A DNA stretch of 64,000 nucleotides from Mucilaginibacter sp. 44-25. GTDB lineage: Bacteria; Bacteroidota; Bacteroidia; Sphingobacteriales; Sphingobacteriaceae. Where the stretch lies: NCBI GenBank assembly GCA_001898335.1, contig MKTS01000001.1, positions 682,001-746,000 on the forward strand. The letters run 5' to 3'. The position numbers and the translations under genes were made by a program. Within the stretch, counting starts at the first letter, position 1. Each line of letters begins with the position of its first letter. The notes beneath the pieces were generated by a model. That model searched no databases. It saw only the letters and a list, made by a program, of their open reading frames with translations, and had not been told where the DNA came from. Positions 19,177 through 28,519 of this stretch are shown one piece after another.

Positions 19177-19194
19177 ACCGGGTTAAACAGATTA

Positions 19195-19572
19195 TTATTT
19201 TACCTCTCTCTTCAATTCTTTTTCTATCTCTTCCATAAAGATGAGATCAATCCCCTCTTCACATGTAGGCACAATGGTCAACACGTTGTCCAATTGAGAT
19301 ATTGTTACCAAACGTGATACAGCCTCGCTTAAACCGCAAAGGATAAATGACCCGTTTGCATTTTTGCATAACCTGTGCCCTACCAGTAAACTACTAAGGC
19401 CTGATGAATCAGCAAACTTTACCTGAGAAAGATCAAGAATAATATTACGCTGCCCCTCGGTATTGATAAGGATCAATTCTGATTTTAACTGGGGGGTTAC
19501 CAGTGAGTTTAGTTTTGATTCGTTAAGCTTGATCAATACATATTTCTCGTGCTTATCAACCGTATATTTCAT
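19195..19572 (-). CDS. STAS domain protein (anti-sigma factor antagonist-like)
   Basis: A 125-residue single STAS domain protein with the phosphorylatable serine motif DSSGLSSLL (S56 or S57) after ILDLSQVKFA. Such proteins bind anti-sigma factors or other partners and are switched off by a partner kinase. No anti-sigma kinase or phosphatase gene is adjacent. It lies directly before rnz with an 18-base gap, an unusual place for a regulator. The C terminus is Lys/Glu-rich (EEIEKELKREVK). Confidence 0.88.
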   Translation of the reverse strand: MKYTVDKHEKYVLIKLNESKLNSLVTPQLKSELILINTEGQRNIILDLSQVKFADSSGLSSLLVGHRLCKNANGSFILCGLSEAVSRLVTISQLDNVLTIVPTCEEGIDLIFMEEIEKELKREVK

Positions 19573-19619
19573 TTGAATTTATTTAAAAAGCTAAGATATA
19601 AATTTTATCGCTAAATGAG

Positions 19620-20564
19620 TTAGAGCCTGCTAATAGCTGCATTAATGGCCTTTTCTACTCTATCAATCACATTTTCCTGATCGGGCTTAACAAAAGTTTC
19701 ACCGGTTATTTTCTCATATAATTCTATGTAACGTTGTGATATGGAATCAACGATCTCTTTGGTCATCTCTGGTATCTGCTGGCCATCTTTCCCCTGAAAA
19801 CCGTTCTCGATAAGCCATTTTCTAACAAATTCCTTGGAGAGTTGTTTTTGGGGTTCACCATTTTGCTGGCGCTCCTCGTATCCATCCGCATAAAAATAAC
19901 GCGACGAATCCGGCGTATGGATCTCATCAATTAAATAAATGGTATCCCCTACTTTTCCAAATTCATACTTCGTGTCAACCAATATAAGTCCCTGGTCAGC
20001 AGCTATTTCTGTTCCTCTTTTAAATAAAGCGCGAGTGTATTGCTCCAGCTGGTTGTAATCAGCCTCGCTAACAATGCCACGTTTTAAAATTTCTTCACGG
20101 GAAATATCCTCATCATGCCCAATAGCAGCTTTTGTTGTTGGGGTGATTATTGGCTCGGGAAGTATGTCATTTTCTTTTAAACCTTCTGGAAGCTTTACAC
20201 CACAAACCTCTCTCCTGCCTGCAGCATACTCGCGAGCGGCATGGCCCGCCAAATAACCACGTATAACCATTTCAACCTTAAATGGCTCGCATATACGGCC
20301 AATAGTTACACTCGGATCAGGAACAGATATTACCCAATTAGGTACAATGTCTGAAGTGGCTTCCAAAAACTTCGCGGCAATTTGGTTCAACACCTGTCCT
20401 TTGTAAGGTATAGGCTCAGGCAGCACCACATCAAATGCCGAAATACGGTCGGTAACCACCATAGCCAGATACTGGTCTTTTATGGTGTAAACATCGCGCA
20501 CCTTGCCTTTGTAAAAGGCTGTTTGTCCTTTAAAATTAAAATGAGTTTCTTTTATAGCGTTCAT
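19620..20564 (-). CDS. purC: Phosphoribosylaminoimidazole-succinocarboxamide synthase
   Basis: A 314-residue SAICAR synthase of the long type. Motifs: GKVRDVYTI near the start (ATP loop), [21 protein letters not shown] in parts, [13 protein letters not shown] and [21 protein letters not shown]. It joins aspartate to CAIR in purine synthesis. The frame extends to 20600, but ATG 20564 gives the conserved start [15 protein letters not shown] and avoids the neighbouring inverted repeat. Gap to phoH is filled by that repeat. Confidence 0.95.
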   Translation of the reverse strand: MNAIKETHFNFKGQTAFYKGKVRDVYTIKDQYLAMVVTDRISAFDVVLPEPIPYKGQVLNQIAAKFLEATSDIVPNWVISVPDPSVTIGRICEPFKVEMVIRGYLAGHAAREYAAGRREVCGVKLPEGLKENDILPEPIITPTTKAAIGHDEDISREEILKRGIVSEADYNQLEQYTRALFKRGTEIAADQGLILVDTKYEFGKVGDTIYLIDEIHTPDSSRYFYADGYEERQQNGEPQKQLSKEFVRKWLIENGFQGKDGQQIPEMTKEIVDSISQRYIELYEKITGETFVKPDQENVIDRVEKAINAAISRL

Positions 20565-20578
20565 TTCTGTTAGAATCA

Positions 20579-20629
20579 AGAGACAAGAACCAAGAAACAA
20601 GATAAGTTCCTGTCTTGGTTCTTGTCTCT
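20579..20629. repeat. Perfect 17-bp inverted repeat between phoH and purC
   Basis: AGAGACAAGAACCAAGA (20579-20595) and its exact complement TCTTGGTTCTTGTCTCT (20613-20629) flank a 17-base loop that itself contains AACAAGATAAGTTCCTG. The arms are made of the word ACAAGA/CCAAGA repeated. REP-like element, probably present in many copies in the genome. Confidence 0.85.
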
Positions 20630-20646
20630 AAAAGTCTTTGTTTCTA

Positions 20647-21612
20647 TTACTGTATATCTCCGTAAGCTTCCAAAATACGTTTTACCAGTTTGTGGCGCAC
20701 AACGTCTTCTCCGCTCAGGTAAACAATATCAATTCCTTTTATATCGGTTAAAATACGTAGTGCAGTGTACAAGCCCGACTGCTGCTTTTTGGGTAAGTCA
20801 ATCTGTGTTACGTCGCCTGTAACAATAAACTTAGCTGATGGCCCCATACGTGTCAGGAACATCTTCAACTGCATGTCCGTAGCGTTTTGCGCCTCATCCA
20901 GGATCACAAAGCAATTGTCAAGCGTACGGCCGCGCATAAATGCCAGCGGGGCAATCTCTATGGTTCGGTTCTCCAAGTATAGCTTAAGCTTTTCGGCCGG
21001 TATCATATCATCAAGCGCATCATAAAGCGGGCGCAGGTATGGGTCAATCTTTTCCTTTAAGTCACCGGGTAAAAAGCCGAGGTTCTCCCCCGCCTCAACC
21101 GCAGGGCGGGTAAGGATGATACGTTTGATCTCTTTATTCTTCAGCGCACGTACGGCCAATGCAACAGCGGTGTAGGTTTTACCCGTACCAGCAGGGCCTA
21201 TAGCAAACAAAATATCGCTTTTGGCAAGGCTATCTACCATACGGCGCTGGTTAGGCGTACGTGCCTTAACCATTATCCCGTTAGGGCCAAAAACAATTAC
21301 TTCGCTACTGGCAAACTTATCTGTTCCGCTTTCAGCAGTATTTGTAGCGTTTGCCGTTGGCCTGGCACCAAGTATACGTTCAACATCATTTACATTAAGG
21401 CTCTCATATTTTTCAAGGTGTTGTACCAGGGCATTAAATTTTTCCTGAAAAATATTTAATTCGTTTTCATCGCCCAGTACTTTAACCTCACTGCCGCGCG
21501 CAACTATTTTAAGCTTAGGGTATTGTTTTTTTATGATCTCAAAATGATCGTTATTGGGCCCCCACAATACCGCCGGATCTATTTGTTCAATGGATAGTTT
21601 TAGCTCGTTCAA
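20647..21612 (-). CDS. PhoH family ATPase
   Basis: A 321-residue PhoH protein: N-terminal KH-like part (about 1-100) and C-terminal NTPase (about 110-315) with Walker A AIGPAGTGKTYTAVALAV and Walker B CFVILDEAQNATD, plus TGDVTQIDLPKKQQSGL. Homologues (PhoH/YbeZ) act with YbeY in RNA quality control and 16S processing. It starts the phoH-purC-STAS-rnz group; functional links to rnz (RNA processing) are suggestive only. Confidence 0.92.
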   Translation of the reverse strand: MNELKLSIEQIDPAVLWGPNNDHFEIIKKQYPKLKIVARGSEVKVLGDENELNIFQEKFNALVQHLEKYESLNVNDVERILGARPTANATNTAESGTDKFASSEVIVFGPNGIMVKARTPNQRRMVDSLAKSDILFAIGPAGTGKTYTAVALAVRALKNKEIKRIILTRPAVEAGENLGFLPGDLKEKIDPYLRPLYDALDDMIPAEKLKLYLENRTIEIAPLAFMRGRTLDNCFVILDEAQNATDMQLKMFLTRMGPSAKFIVTGDVTQIDLPKKQQSGLYTALRILTDIKGIDIVYLSGEDVVRHKLVKRILEAYGDIQ

Positions 21613-21715
21613 TACTTGGTGTTTTTTATTGAGTTGCGAATTTTTATGAATTAAAAATTGAATATTTGCACCTTTAAATGCAGTACAAGATTAGCAATAA
21701 ATATTTATAAAATTA

Positions 21716-22492
21716 ATGGCAATTATAACTTTAACTACTGACCTGGGCGATAAAGATATTTATCAGGCTGCCCTTAAAGGTAGTATTTATAAGTTGTTGC
21801 CAACAGCTAATATTGTTGATATTACTAACAATGTACAGGCCTTTAATGTTCAGCAGGCCGCATTTATTTTAAAGAATAGTTACCATTACTTTCCCGAGGG
21901 TACCGTACATTTAATTGGTATTGATACAGTATACAGTAACTATACCCGTTACCTCGCAATAAAACACAATAACCACTATTTTGTGGGTGCCGATAATGGC
22001 ATTTTTTCATTGATGTTTGATAGTGGGCCTGATGAAATTGTTGAGATCAACATTATGCAGGACCTTAAGTTTCTGCACTTCCCGTTAGCCGACATTTTTG
22101 TTAAAGCCGCCTGCCACCTGGCAAATGGCGGCAGCCTGGCAGAAATTGGGCTACCCGTACCTGGTGTTGAGAATAAGATGAACCTGCAGCCGGTTATAGA
22201 AAAAAACCTGATCAAAGGAGTTGTGATATATGTAGACTCATTCCAGAATGTGATTACAAATATTACCAAAGAATTTTTTAACAAAGTACAGCAGGGGCGC
22301 CGGTTTGTGCTTTACTTCAAACGTAACGAAACCATTAGCCAGTTAAGCTGGCATTATAATGAGGTGCCCGAGGGCGAAAAACTTTGCCTGTTCGGGATCA
22401 GCGACCATTTAGAGATAGCTATAAATAAAGGCAACGCCAGCGGCTTGTTGGGCCTGAATATTGGTGATAGCGTAATTATCGATTTTCAGTAA
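21716..22492 (+). CDS. SAM hydrolase / adenosyltransferase family protein (DUF62)
   Basis: A 258-residue member of the S-adenosyl-L-methionine hydroxide adenosyltransferase family. It begins AIITLTTDLGDKDIYQAALKG, the usual N-terminal Asp-containing motif, and has VGADNGIFSLMF and a C-terminal beta-barrel with YVDSFQNVITNITKEFF in parts. Known members cleave SAM to adenosine and methionine using water. A possible -7 box (AATATTTG, 21661-21668) precedes it. Divergent from phoH; its 3' end overlaps the small membrane protein gene by 17 bases. Confidence 0.9.
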   Translation: MAIITLTTDLGDKDIYQAALKGSIYKLLPTANIVDITNNVQAFNVQQAAFILKNSYHYFPEGTVHLIGIDTVYSNYTRYLAIKHNNHYFVGADNGIFSLMFDSGPDEIVEINIMQDLKFLHFPLADIFVKAACHLANGGSLAEIGLPVPGVENKMNLQPVIEKNLIKGVVIYVDSFQNVITNITKEFFNKVQQGRRFVLYFKRNETISQLSWHYNEVPEGEKLCLFGISDHLEIAINKGNASGLLGLNIGDSVIIDFQ

Positions 22493-22685
22493 TACTCAAT
22501 TTTTTCTTATAAACAGCAAGCCTGTTTATAGCAATTATTTCCATCCCTATACCTGCCCCCATCAGAGCCCCTCTCGCAAAATCCGGTAATTTTGTAAACT
22601 GGCCAAGTAGAAGCGTAAAGGAAATGATCAGCAACCCAGCCAATAAAAAATAACTGATTTTTTTGGGGAATGATACGATATTCAT
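22476..22685 (-). CDS. Small two-helix membrane protein, unknown
   Basis: A 69-residue protein with two predicted membrane segments (about 10-27 and 38-56), separated by TKLPDFARG and with a Gly-rich GALMGAGIGMEI stretch. Similar small proteins are seen in Bacteroidota, sometimes near regulators, but no function is known to me. Its 3' end overlaps the SAM hydrolase gene by 17 bases. A 14-bp perfect palindrome lies 15 bases upstream of the start. Confidence 0.6.
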   Translation of the reverse strand: MNIVSFPKKISYFLLAGLLIISFTLLLGQFTKLPDFARGALMGAGIGMEIIAINRLAVYKKKLSITENR

Positions 22686-22699
22686 GATAACGACTTTTA

Positions 22700-22713
22700 A
22701 TTGTAATTACAAT
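22700..22713. promoter_or_regulatory. 14-bp palindrome, possible operator
   Basis: ATTGTAATTACAAT is perfectly self-complementary and lies just before the small membrane protein gene. A dimeric helix-turn-helix regulator could bind it. The rest of 22714-22900 shows no gene. Confidence 0.45.
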
Positions 22714-22878
22714 ATAAATATAGCGTAAATTATACATAACGAGGTTTACGCATTAGCCGATTAATGGCGCCGGGTAATATACATCCTAAACTGGCAGCTC
22801 AGAATGCCCACATCCAACAGTTACCATCGTTTTTCAACTAAAGTGATTGTTCTCACCTTTACGTTAATTTTACCGCTG

Positions 22879-22913
22879 TTTATCGTTAAAAGGAAAACAA
22901 AGGTGTAATTTTG
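22879..22913 (+). promoter_or_regulatory. Promoter for ABC exporter gene
   Basis: TAATTTTG at 22906-22913 is an exact TAnnTTTG match; TTTA at 22879-22882 is a near match to the -33 TTTG with a 23-base spacer. Transcript start would be about 20 bases before the ATG at 22940. Confidence 0.55.
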
Positions 22914-22939
22914 TCCCTTCGTATACATTAATTTAATAC

Positions 22940-24766
22940 ATGGCACGAGGACGACTGAATAGTGGCAGTAAGGCGGAAGCGGAATTACCCAAAGCAAAAA
23001 TAAATCTGGATAGCTTAAAGCGTATCGCCAAGCTTATTTCTTATTTAAGGCCGTATAAGGGTAAATTTATTGCCGGCATTATTTTTTTATTTATTTCCAG
23101 CCTTACCGGTTTAGCATTTCCCTCACTTTTGGGCGCGCTGATCGATGCCGCGCAGGGTAAACAGAAGTATGCTTTTCTACCTCCTACTATCAATGCTATT
23201 GGCTTATTGGCATTTACCATATTATTTGTGCAGGCTTTTGTATCCTTCTTTAGGGTAGTTTGGTTTGTGCAGGTAGCCGAAAGGGCATTGGCAGATATAC
23301 GCCGCGACACCTATTTTAAGTTGGTTACTCTACCTATGAACTTTTTTGCCAACCGTCGGGTTGGGGAACTAAATAGTCGTATTTCTGCTGACCTTTCACA
23401 GATACAGGATACCATGACCACTACTTTTGCCGAGATAATAAGGCAATTGGTTTTGCTAATAGGTGGTATTACGCTATTAACTATAGTATCTTTTAAGCTA
23501 ACCCTTGCTCTGCTGCTAATGCTACCAGTACTTATTGTTGTAGCGGTGTTTTTTGGGCGTTTTATTCGTAACTTATCCAGGCAGGCGCAGGATAAACTGG
23601 CTGAATCAAATACCATTATTGAAGAAACTTTACAGGGTATTGCAAACGTTAAGGCCTTTGTAAATGAGGCTTTTGAAGCTGGCCGTTACAATAAAAACCT
23701 GCGCGAAGTGGTAAAAATAGCGGTTAAAGGCGCAGTATATCGCGGCATATTTGCGTCATTTATCGTTTTTTGTTTGTTTGGGGCTATTGTAGGTGTAATA
23801 TGGTATGGCTCAGTATTAGTTCACCAGCATGAGCTTTCTGTAGGCAGCCTTACTACTTTTATTTTGTACTCTATTTTTGTTGGCGCGGCTATGGGTAGTT
23901 TTCCTGAATTGTATGCCAACATCCAAAAAGCTGTAGGCGCCAGTGAACGTGTTTTAGAGATACTGGACGAAAAAGGCGAAGACATTTCTATAAAGGTTGA
24001 AGATAACGCCATTAAAAAACACATCAATGGCAATCTGGAATTCAATGGTGTTGAATTTGCTTATCCATCCCGCTCTGAAATAACTGTATTAAAGGATGTT
24101 TCCTTTACTGCAAACGCAGGGCAAAAAGTAGCCATTGTTGGCCCGAGCGGTTCAGGTAAATCAACTATGGCTGCTTTAATATTGCAATTTTATCATCCGC
24201 AAACCGGTAGTATAAAATTCGATGGTATTGATGCCGGTGAATATGCGCTTACCGATATCCGTAACCAGGTAGCTATTGTTCCACAGGATGTATTGCTATT
24301 TGGCGGCACCATAGCGGAAAATATCGCCTATGGTAAATTGAATGCATCGCGCGAGGAAATAATTGCCGCCGCTAAAAAAGCCAACGCCGATAGTTTTATT
24401 ACCGGTTTTCCTGAAGGGTATGAAACTGTAGTGGGCGAGCGTGGTGTAAAGCTTTCAGGAGGACAGCGCCAGCGCATTGCCATTGCAAGAGCCCTGCTTA
24501 AAAATCCGGCTATCCTCATATTAGACGAAGCCACCTCTTCCCTGGATTCAGAATCTGAACGCTTGGTGCAAGAAGCACTTGAGGTACTCATGAAAGGCCG
24601 TACTTCTATCATCATAGCACACCGTTTATCAACCATTCGCGAAGCCGATAAAATTATTGTGCTGGAAAAAGGTAACATTGTGGAAAGCGGCAACCACCGG
24701 GAGTTAATAGCCAACGAGAAGGGCTTATACCGGTATTTGAGCCAGTTGCAATTTGAGAATGCTTAA
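22940..24766 (+). CDS. ABC transporter, fused permease and ATPase (MsbA/MDR type)
   Basis: A 608-residue half-transporter: six-helix ABC exporter membrane domain (about 35-330) and nucleotide-binding domain (about 365-605) with Walker A VGPSGSGKST, signature LSGGQRQRIAIARALL, Walker B ILILDEATSSLD and the switch His in IIAHRLSTI. It would export a lipid or drug as a homodimer or with a partner. Many Bacteroidota have this gene as a single-copy lipid A exporter candidate, but the sequence does not prove the substrate. Followed by an inverted repeat. Confidence 0.92.
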   Translation: MARGRLNSGSKAEAELPKAKINLDSLKRIAKLISYLRPYKGKFIAGIIFLFISSLTGLAFPSLLGALIDAAQGKQKYAFLPPTINAIGLLAFTILFVQAFVSFFRVVWFVQVAERALADIRRDTYFKLVTLPMNFFANRRVGELNSRISADLSQIQDTMTTTFAEIIRQLVLLIGGITLLTIVSFKLTLALLLMLPVLIVVAVFFGRFIRNLSRQAQDKLAESNTIIEETLQGIANVKAFVNEAFEAGRYNKNLREVVKIAVKGAVYRGIFASFIVFCLFGAIVGVIWYGSVLVHQHELSVGSLTTFILYSIFVGAAMGSFPELYANIQKAVGASERVLEILDEKGEDISIKVEDNAIKKHINGNLEFNGVEFAYPSRSEITVLKDVSFTANAGQKVAIVGPSGSGKSTMAALILQFYHPQTGSIKFDGIDAGEYALTDIRNQVAIVPQDVLLFGGTIAENIAYGKLNASREEIIAAAKKANADSFITGFPEGYETVVGERGVKLSGGQRQRIAIARALLKNPAILILDEATSSLDSESERLVQEALEVLMKGRTSIIIAHRLSTIREADKIIVLEKGNIVESGNHRELIANEKGLYRYLSQLQFENA

Positions 24767-24786
24767 TTTTTAAGCTTAAAGTTGAT

Positions 24787-24830
24787 GGTTCATAGATCAT
24801 AGTTGGAAAATAGCTATCATCTATGAACTA
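24787..24830. repeat. Inverted repeat with GTTCATAGAT words
   Basis: GTTCATAGATCATAG (24788-24802) faces CTATCATCTATGAAC (24814-24828), 14 of 15 pairs, with an 11-base loop. A further CCATGAACTA follows at 24835. It lies between two plus-strand genes and has no T-run. Confidence 0.7.
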
Positions 24831-24851
24831 CTACCCATGAACTAAGACTAA

Positions 24852-26249
24852 ATGAAACTAACTATACACGGGGCGGCCCGGCAGGTAACCGGCAGCATGC
24901 ACTTGCTGCAGGTTGGCCAATATAAGCTTTTGATTGATTGTGGACTGGATTATGAGAAAGACCACAACATGCAGATCAACGAAGATTTCGGCTTCAGGCC
25001 GGAAGATATTGACGTGGTGATACTTACGCACGCCCATATAGATCATACCGGTAACTTACCAACGCTTGTACGGATGGGTTTTAACGGGCAGATATTGTGC
25101 ACCCCACCCACGGCTGATCTGACAGAGCTATTGTTGATGGATTCGGTGAATATTTTCCTGCAAAAAGCTCAAAAAGGCAACAAGCATCGCCGCAGACATA
25201 AACACAGCAGCAGCGGCCCGCAACCCCTGTACTTGCAAAAGCACGTAATGGATACCGTTGAGCGCTTCATCACCATCAACTTTAACAAGCCATTTAAAAT
25301 AACCGGCGATATTGAAATAACCTTTGTACCAGCAGGGCATTTGCTTGGCGCTGCCGGCGTCGTGTTAAAAGTAAACGACGAGGGTGTAGAAAAAACAATT
25401 GCTTTTACCGGTGATATTGGCCGCAAAGGCTACCCTGTACTTAATGATCCACAGCCTTTACCAAAAGTTGATTACCTGGTATCTGAAGCAACGTATGGAG
25501 GCCGTAACCACAGTAAAGGCAAAGGTGTGCAGGAAACGCTTGAAGAGATCATAGATAAGGTTTGTATTAAGGAACAAGGCCGATTAATTATACCCGCGTT
25601 TAGTATTGGGCGTACGCAGTCGCTGGTTTTTGTATTAAATAAGATTTTTAGCAGCGGCGCTTTGCCGCCGGTTAAGGTTTTTGTAGATAGCCCTATGGCA
25701 AGTATGGCTACGCAGATCTATCGTAAGCACCACAACCATGTTAACCCAGAAGCTCAGGAGTTTTATAACACGCAGGGCGACGAGTTTGATTTTGACAACC
25801 TTACCTATGTGGAGACTTTGAAAGACAGCAGGCAGGTATCTAATTATTTTGAACCGTGCATTATTATTTCATCAGCAGGTATGCTGGAGGGTGGCCGTAT
25901 ACAGGATCATTTATTCTATAATATTCAAAATTATTATTGCACCATTCTTTTCATTGGCTACTGTGCAAAGGGCACGTTGGGTCATCGCTTACTCCGCGGC
26001 GACCCTATTGTGCATATTAAAGACCGCGACCTTGCTGTTTATGCTACCATTAAAAAAACCGATGTGTTGAGTGCCCACGGCGACCATGAAGATCTGGTGA
26101 ATAATGTTAGATCACAGGATCCCGATAAACTCAAAGGCGTTTATCTAGTACATGGGGAAACAAGTGCGATGCAGGCGCTGGCAGAAACTTTGGAAACCGA
26201 TGGTTACAGGGTATCTATTCCTGAAAAAGGTTTATCGTACGAGCTTTAA
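24852..26249 (+). CDS. MBL-fold / beta-CASP RNA metallo-hydrolase
   Basis: A 465-residue metallo-beta-lactamase with beta-CASP and RMMBL parts, like the CPSF-73/Ysh1 family of RNA nucleases. Zinc motif H60-A-H62-I-D64-H65 (LTHAHIDHTGNLP), then GHLLGAAG, FTGDIGRKGYP, PAFSIGRTQSL, ISSAGMLEGGR and the final SAHGDHEDL / VHGE. An unusual Lys/His/Arg/Ser-rich insert (KGNKHRRRHKHSSSG) sits at about residue 112-126, near where RNA would enter. Exact substrate unknown. Confidence 0.92.
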   Translation: MKLTIHGAARQVTGSMHLLQVGQYKLLIDCGLDYEKDHNMQINEDFGFRPEDIDVVILTHAHIDHTGNLPTLVRMGFNGQILCTPPTADLTELLLMDSVNIFLQKAQKGNKHRRRHKHSSSGPQPLYLQKHVMDTVERFITINFNKPFKITGDIEITFVPAGHLLGAAGVVLKVNDEGVEKTIAFTGDIGRKGYPVLNDPQPLPKVDYLVSEATYGGRNHSKGKGVQETLEEIIDKVCIKEQGRLIIPAFSIGRTQSLVFVLNKIFSSGALPPVKVFVDSPMASMATQIYRKHHNHVNPEAQEFYNTQGDEFDFDNLTYVETLKDSRQVSNYFEPCIIISSAGMLEGGRIQDHLFYNIQNYYCTILFIGYCAKGTLGHRLLRGDPIVHIKDRDLAVYATIKKTDVLSAHGDHEDLVNNVRSQDPDKLKGVYLVHGETSAMQALAETLETDGYRVSIPEKGLSYEL

Positions 26250-26289
26250 CGGGGTTACAAAAAGCTTAAAGAAATAGTCTTTATCATTA

Positions 26290-27018
26290 TTATACATTTC
26301 CCCATCCGTTTGCCAGTACATCGGCAATGTGCATGGTTTTTAAAGGGATGTTGTTTTTATCAATATACCCTTGCAAATGCAGCAAACAGGAAGCATCTGT
26401 GGAGATAATGTACTCTGCTCCTGCAGCTATTGCATTATCAACTTTTTGCTGGGCCATAGCGGTAGATATAGCATCAAACTTTACAGCAAAAGTACCACCA
26501 AAACCACAACAGGTTTCGCCGGCTTGCAGTTCAACAAGCTCCAGGCCGTGCACTTTTTCAAGCAGCTTACGTGGTTCCTCTTTAATATGGCATTCACGCA
26601 AACCAGCGCAACTATCATGGTATACCGCCCGCCCGTCAAGTTCGGCGCCGAAATAGTCAAACTGTAGTATATTTATCAGGAAATCGCTCAGTTCATAAAT
26701 GTTACCTTGTATGTTCCGGCATTTATTATGTGAGGTGGTATTGGTAAACAAATCATTATAATAATTACGTACCATGCCGGTGCATGAGGCAGATGGTGAA
26801 ACAATTACACTATCTTCCTTAAAATCCGACAGAAATTTGCTTCCGATAGTTTTTGCATCATCCCAAAAACCGGAGTTAAATGCAGGTTGACCGCAACAGG
26901 TTTGCTCCGGATTATAGTTAACCGTGCAACCGGCTTTCTCCAGCACCTTTACAGTATTAAAAGCGGTTTCGGGGTATAACTGGTCAACAAAACACGGTAT
27001 AAACAGATCAACGGTCAT
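26290..27018 (-). CDS. (Fe-S)-binding LutA/YkgE-like protein
   Basis: A 242-residue protein with two CCG domains: TCCGQPAFNSG (about 41-51) and the later TCCGFGG (about 164-170), plus SASCTGM and HDSCAGLRE. This is the pattern of LutA/YkgE, a subunit of the lactate oxidation complex LutABC and of heterodisulfide-reductase-like proteins. LutB and LutC are not adjacent in this window. It lies nine bases after the MFS gene, so it is probably cotranscribed with it. Confidence 0.9.
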   Translation of the reverse strand: MTVDLFIPCFVDQLYPETAFNTVKVLEKAGCTVNYNPEQTCCGQPAFNSGFWDDAKTIGSKFLSDFKEDSVIVSPSASCTGMVRNYYNDLFTNTTSHNKCRNIQGNIYELSDFLINILQFDYFGAELDGRAVYHDSCAGLRECHIKEEPRKLLEKVHGLELVELQAGETCCGFGGTFAVKFDAISTAMAQQKVDNAIAAGAEYIISTDASCLLHLQGYIDKNNIPLKTMHIADVLANGWGNV

Positions 27019-27027
27019 TGGTAAAAA

Positions 27028-28350
27028 TTAGCTGGCGCTAAATTCCGCATTTTTCTTTAAAATTTTCTCGGTTTTTAGCAATGAAAACAACAGCAACAGC
27101 CCGATGACGAAGAATGTTCCTAAAATTAAGGTTGAGTTTCGCATGCTTCCTGTGAGTTCTTCAACAAAACCAAAACTGAACAGGCCTCCTACTATGGCCA
27201 GCTTTTCAGTTACATCATAAAAACTGAAAAAGGATGCAGTATCGCTGATATTTTCGGGTAAAAATTTGGAATAAGTTGATCTGGAAAGCGATTGTATACC
27301 CCCCATTACCAGTCCCACTACTACCGCGATGATGTAAAATTGAGTTGAGGTGGTAGTAAAATAGGCAGCTATGCAAACACCTATCCAAATCAAAACGACA
27401 AATATCAGCACCCTTACGTTGCCATATTTATCTGATAGGCGCGACATCAGCGTTGCCCCTACTATGGCCACCAATTGGATAATGAGGATAATGGATATCA
27501 AGGCCGATGTTTCCATCTTTAATTCTTTGGCAGCAAAGCCAGTAGCCACCAGCATAATGGTTTGCACCCCCATGGAGTAAAAAAAGAACGATGGTAAAAA
27601 GCGTTTGAGCAAGGGCATGTTTTTTACCTTATGCCATACTTTGCCTAACTCCTTAAACCCGCCTTTAATAATGTTTTTATGATGTGACTGCGCGTTGGGG
27701 CTGCCTTTGGGTAAAACGCTGAACGGTATCATGGCAAACCCTATCCACCATACGCCAACCAATAGAAACGAAAGCCGGGCGGGTAAAGATTTGTCAATTA
27801 TCCCGAATATTTCAGGCTTCAATACAAACGCGAAGCATACCAATTGTAACAAAACGCTGCCGATATAACCAAAAGTAAAACCCTTAGCGCTTACCTTGTC
27901 CTGCATATCGATGCTGGCTATCTCAGGCAGGTAGGAATTGTAAAAAACGAAGCCACCGCTGTAACCAATAGCCGCTAAAGCAAAACAAATTACACCTAAC
28001 TCTAACGTAGATGCTTTAAAAAAGAACAACCCACAGCACGCTAAAGAACCTAATAGAGTAAAGAATTGCATAAATATCTTCTTATTACCCCTATAATCGG
28101 CTACTGCGCTTAAAACCGGCAACAGGATAACCATTATCAGGTATGCGGTTGCTAACGCGTAATCCGTAAGCGCTGTATTAACAAATCTCATCCCAAAAAA
28201 GCTAACCTTGTTCCCGGCAGCTTCATTTTGCGTGATGGCTACATAATATGCAGGGAAAATAGTTGATGTGATAACAAGATTATACGCCGAGTTTGCCCAA
28301 TCGAACATGGCCCAGGCGCGTATGGTTTTAGGGTTATTTTTTGCTTCCAT
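27028..28350 (-). CDS. MFS transporter, UMF1/Atg22-like
   Basis: A 440-residue major facilitator with about 12 helices. The start RAWAMFDWANSAYNLVITSTIFPAYY is typical of the UMF1 family related to yeast Atg22 (vacuolar amino acid efflux). Conserved loops such as ADYRGNKK and LSDKYGN are visible. Substrate unknown. The nine-base gap to the LutA-like gene suggests an operon, possibly linking export or uptake with oxidation of an organic acid; that is inference. Confidence 0.88.
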   Translation of the reverse strand: MEAKNNPKTIRAWAMFDWANSAYNLVITSTIFPAYYVAITQNEAAGNKVSFFGMRFVNTALTDYALATAYLIMVILLPVLSAVADYRGNKKIFMQFFTLLGSLACCGLFFFKASTLELGVICFALAAIGYSGGFVFYNSYLPEIASIDMQDKVSAKGFTFGYIGSVLLQLVCFAFVLKPEIFGIIDKSLPARLSFLLVGVWWIGFAMIPFSVLPKGSPNAQSHHKNIIKGGFKELGKVWHKVKNMPLLKRFLPSFFFYSMGVQTIMLVATGFAAKELKMETSALISIILIIQLVAIVGATLMSRLSDKYGNVRVLIFVVLIWIGVCIAAYFTTTSTQFYIIAVVVGLVMGGIQSLSRSTYSKFLPENISDTASFFSFYDVTEKLAIVGGLFSFGFVEELTGSMRNSTLILGTFFVIGLLLLFSLLKTEKILKKNAEFSAS

Positions 28351-28471
28351 TGCTGTTTAAAAGTATGCAATTTTCGGCTTTTACAAAATATCTATGATTG
28401 GCGGCTCATTGAGTTCATATTAAGTTACCGGTAACGCTAACAATAGGCATTTCAAAACTGTTATGTTTGCA

Positions 28472-28505
28472 TTGTAATTTTTAGCGGATACGATTAGTAT
28501 CTTAG
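28472..28505 (+). promoter_or_regulatory. Candidate promoter for rnr
   Basis: TTG at 28472-28474 and TATCTTAG at 28498-28505 (close to TAnnTTTG) with a 23-base spacer, ending 14 bases before the ATG at 28520. A second exact -7 match TATGTTTG lies at 28462-28469 but lacks a -33 element. Confidence 0.45.
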
Positions 28506-28519
28506 CGCAACAACCATCT

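Noticed and set aside
20565..20600. Longer N terminus for purC
   Set aside because: It runs into the perfect inverted repeat and is not part of the enzyme family; ATG 20564 fits.
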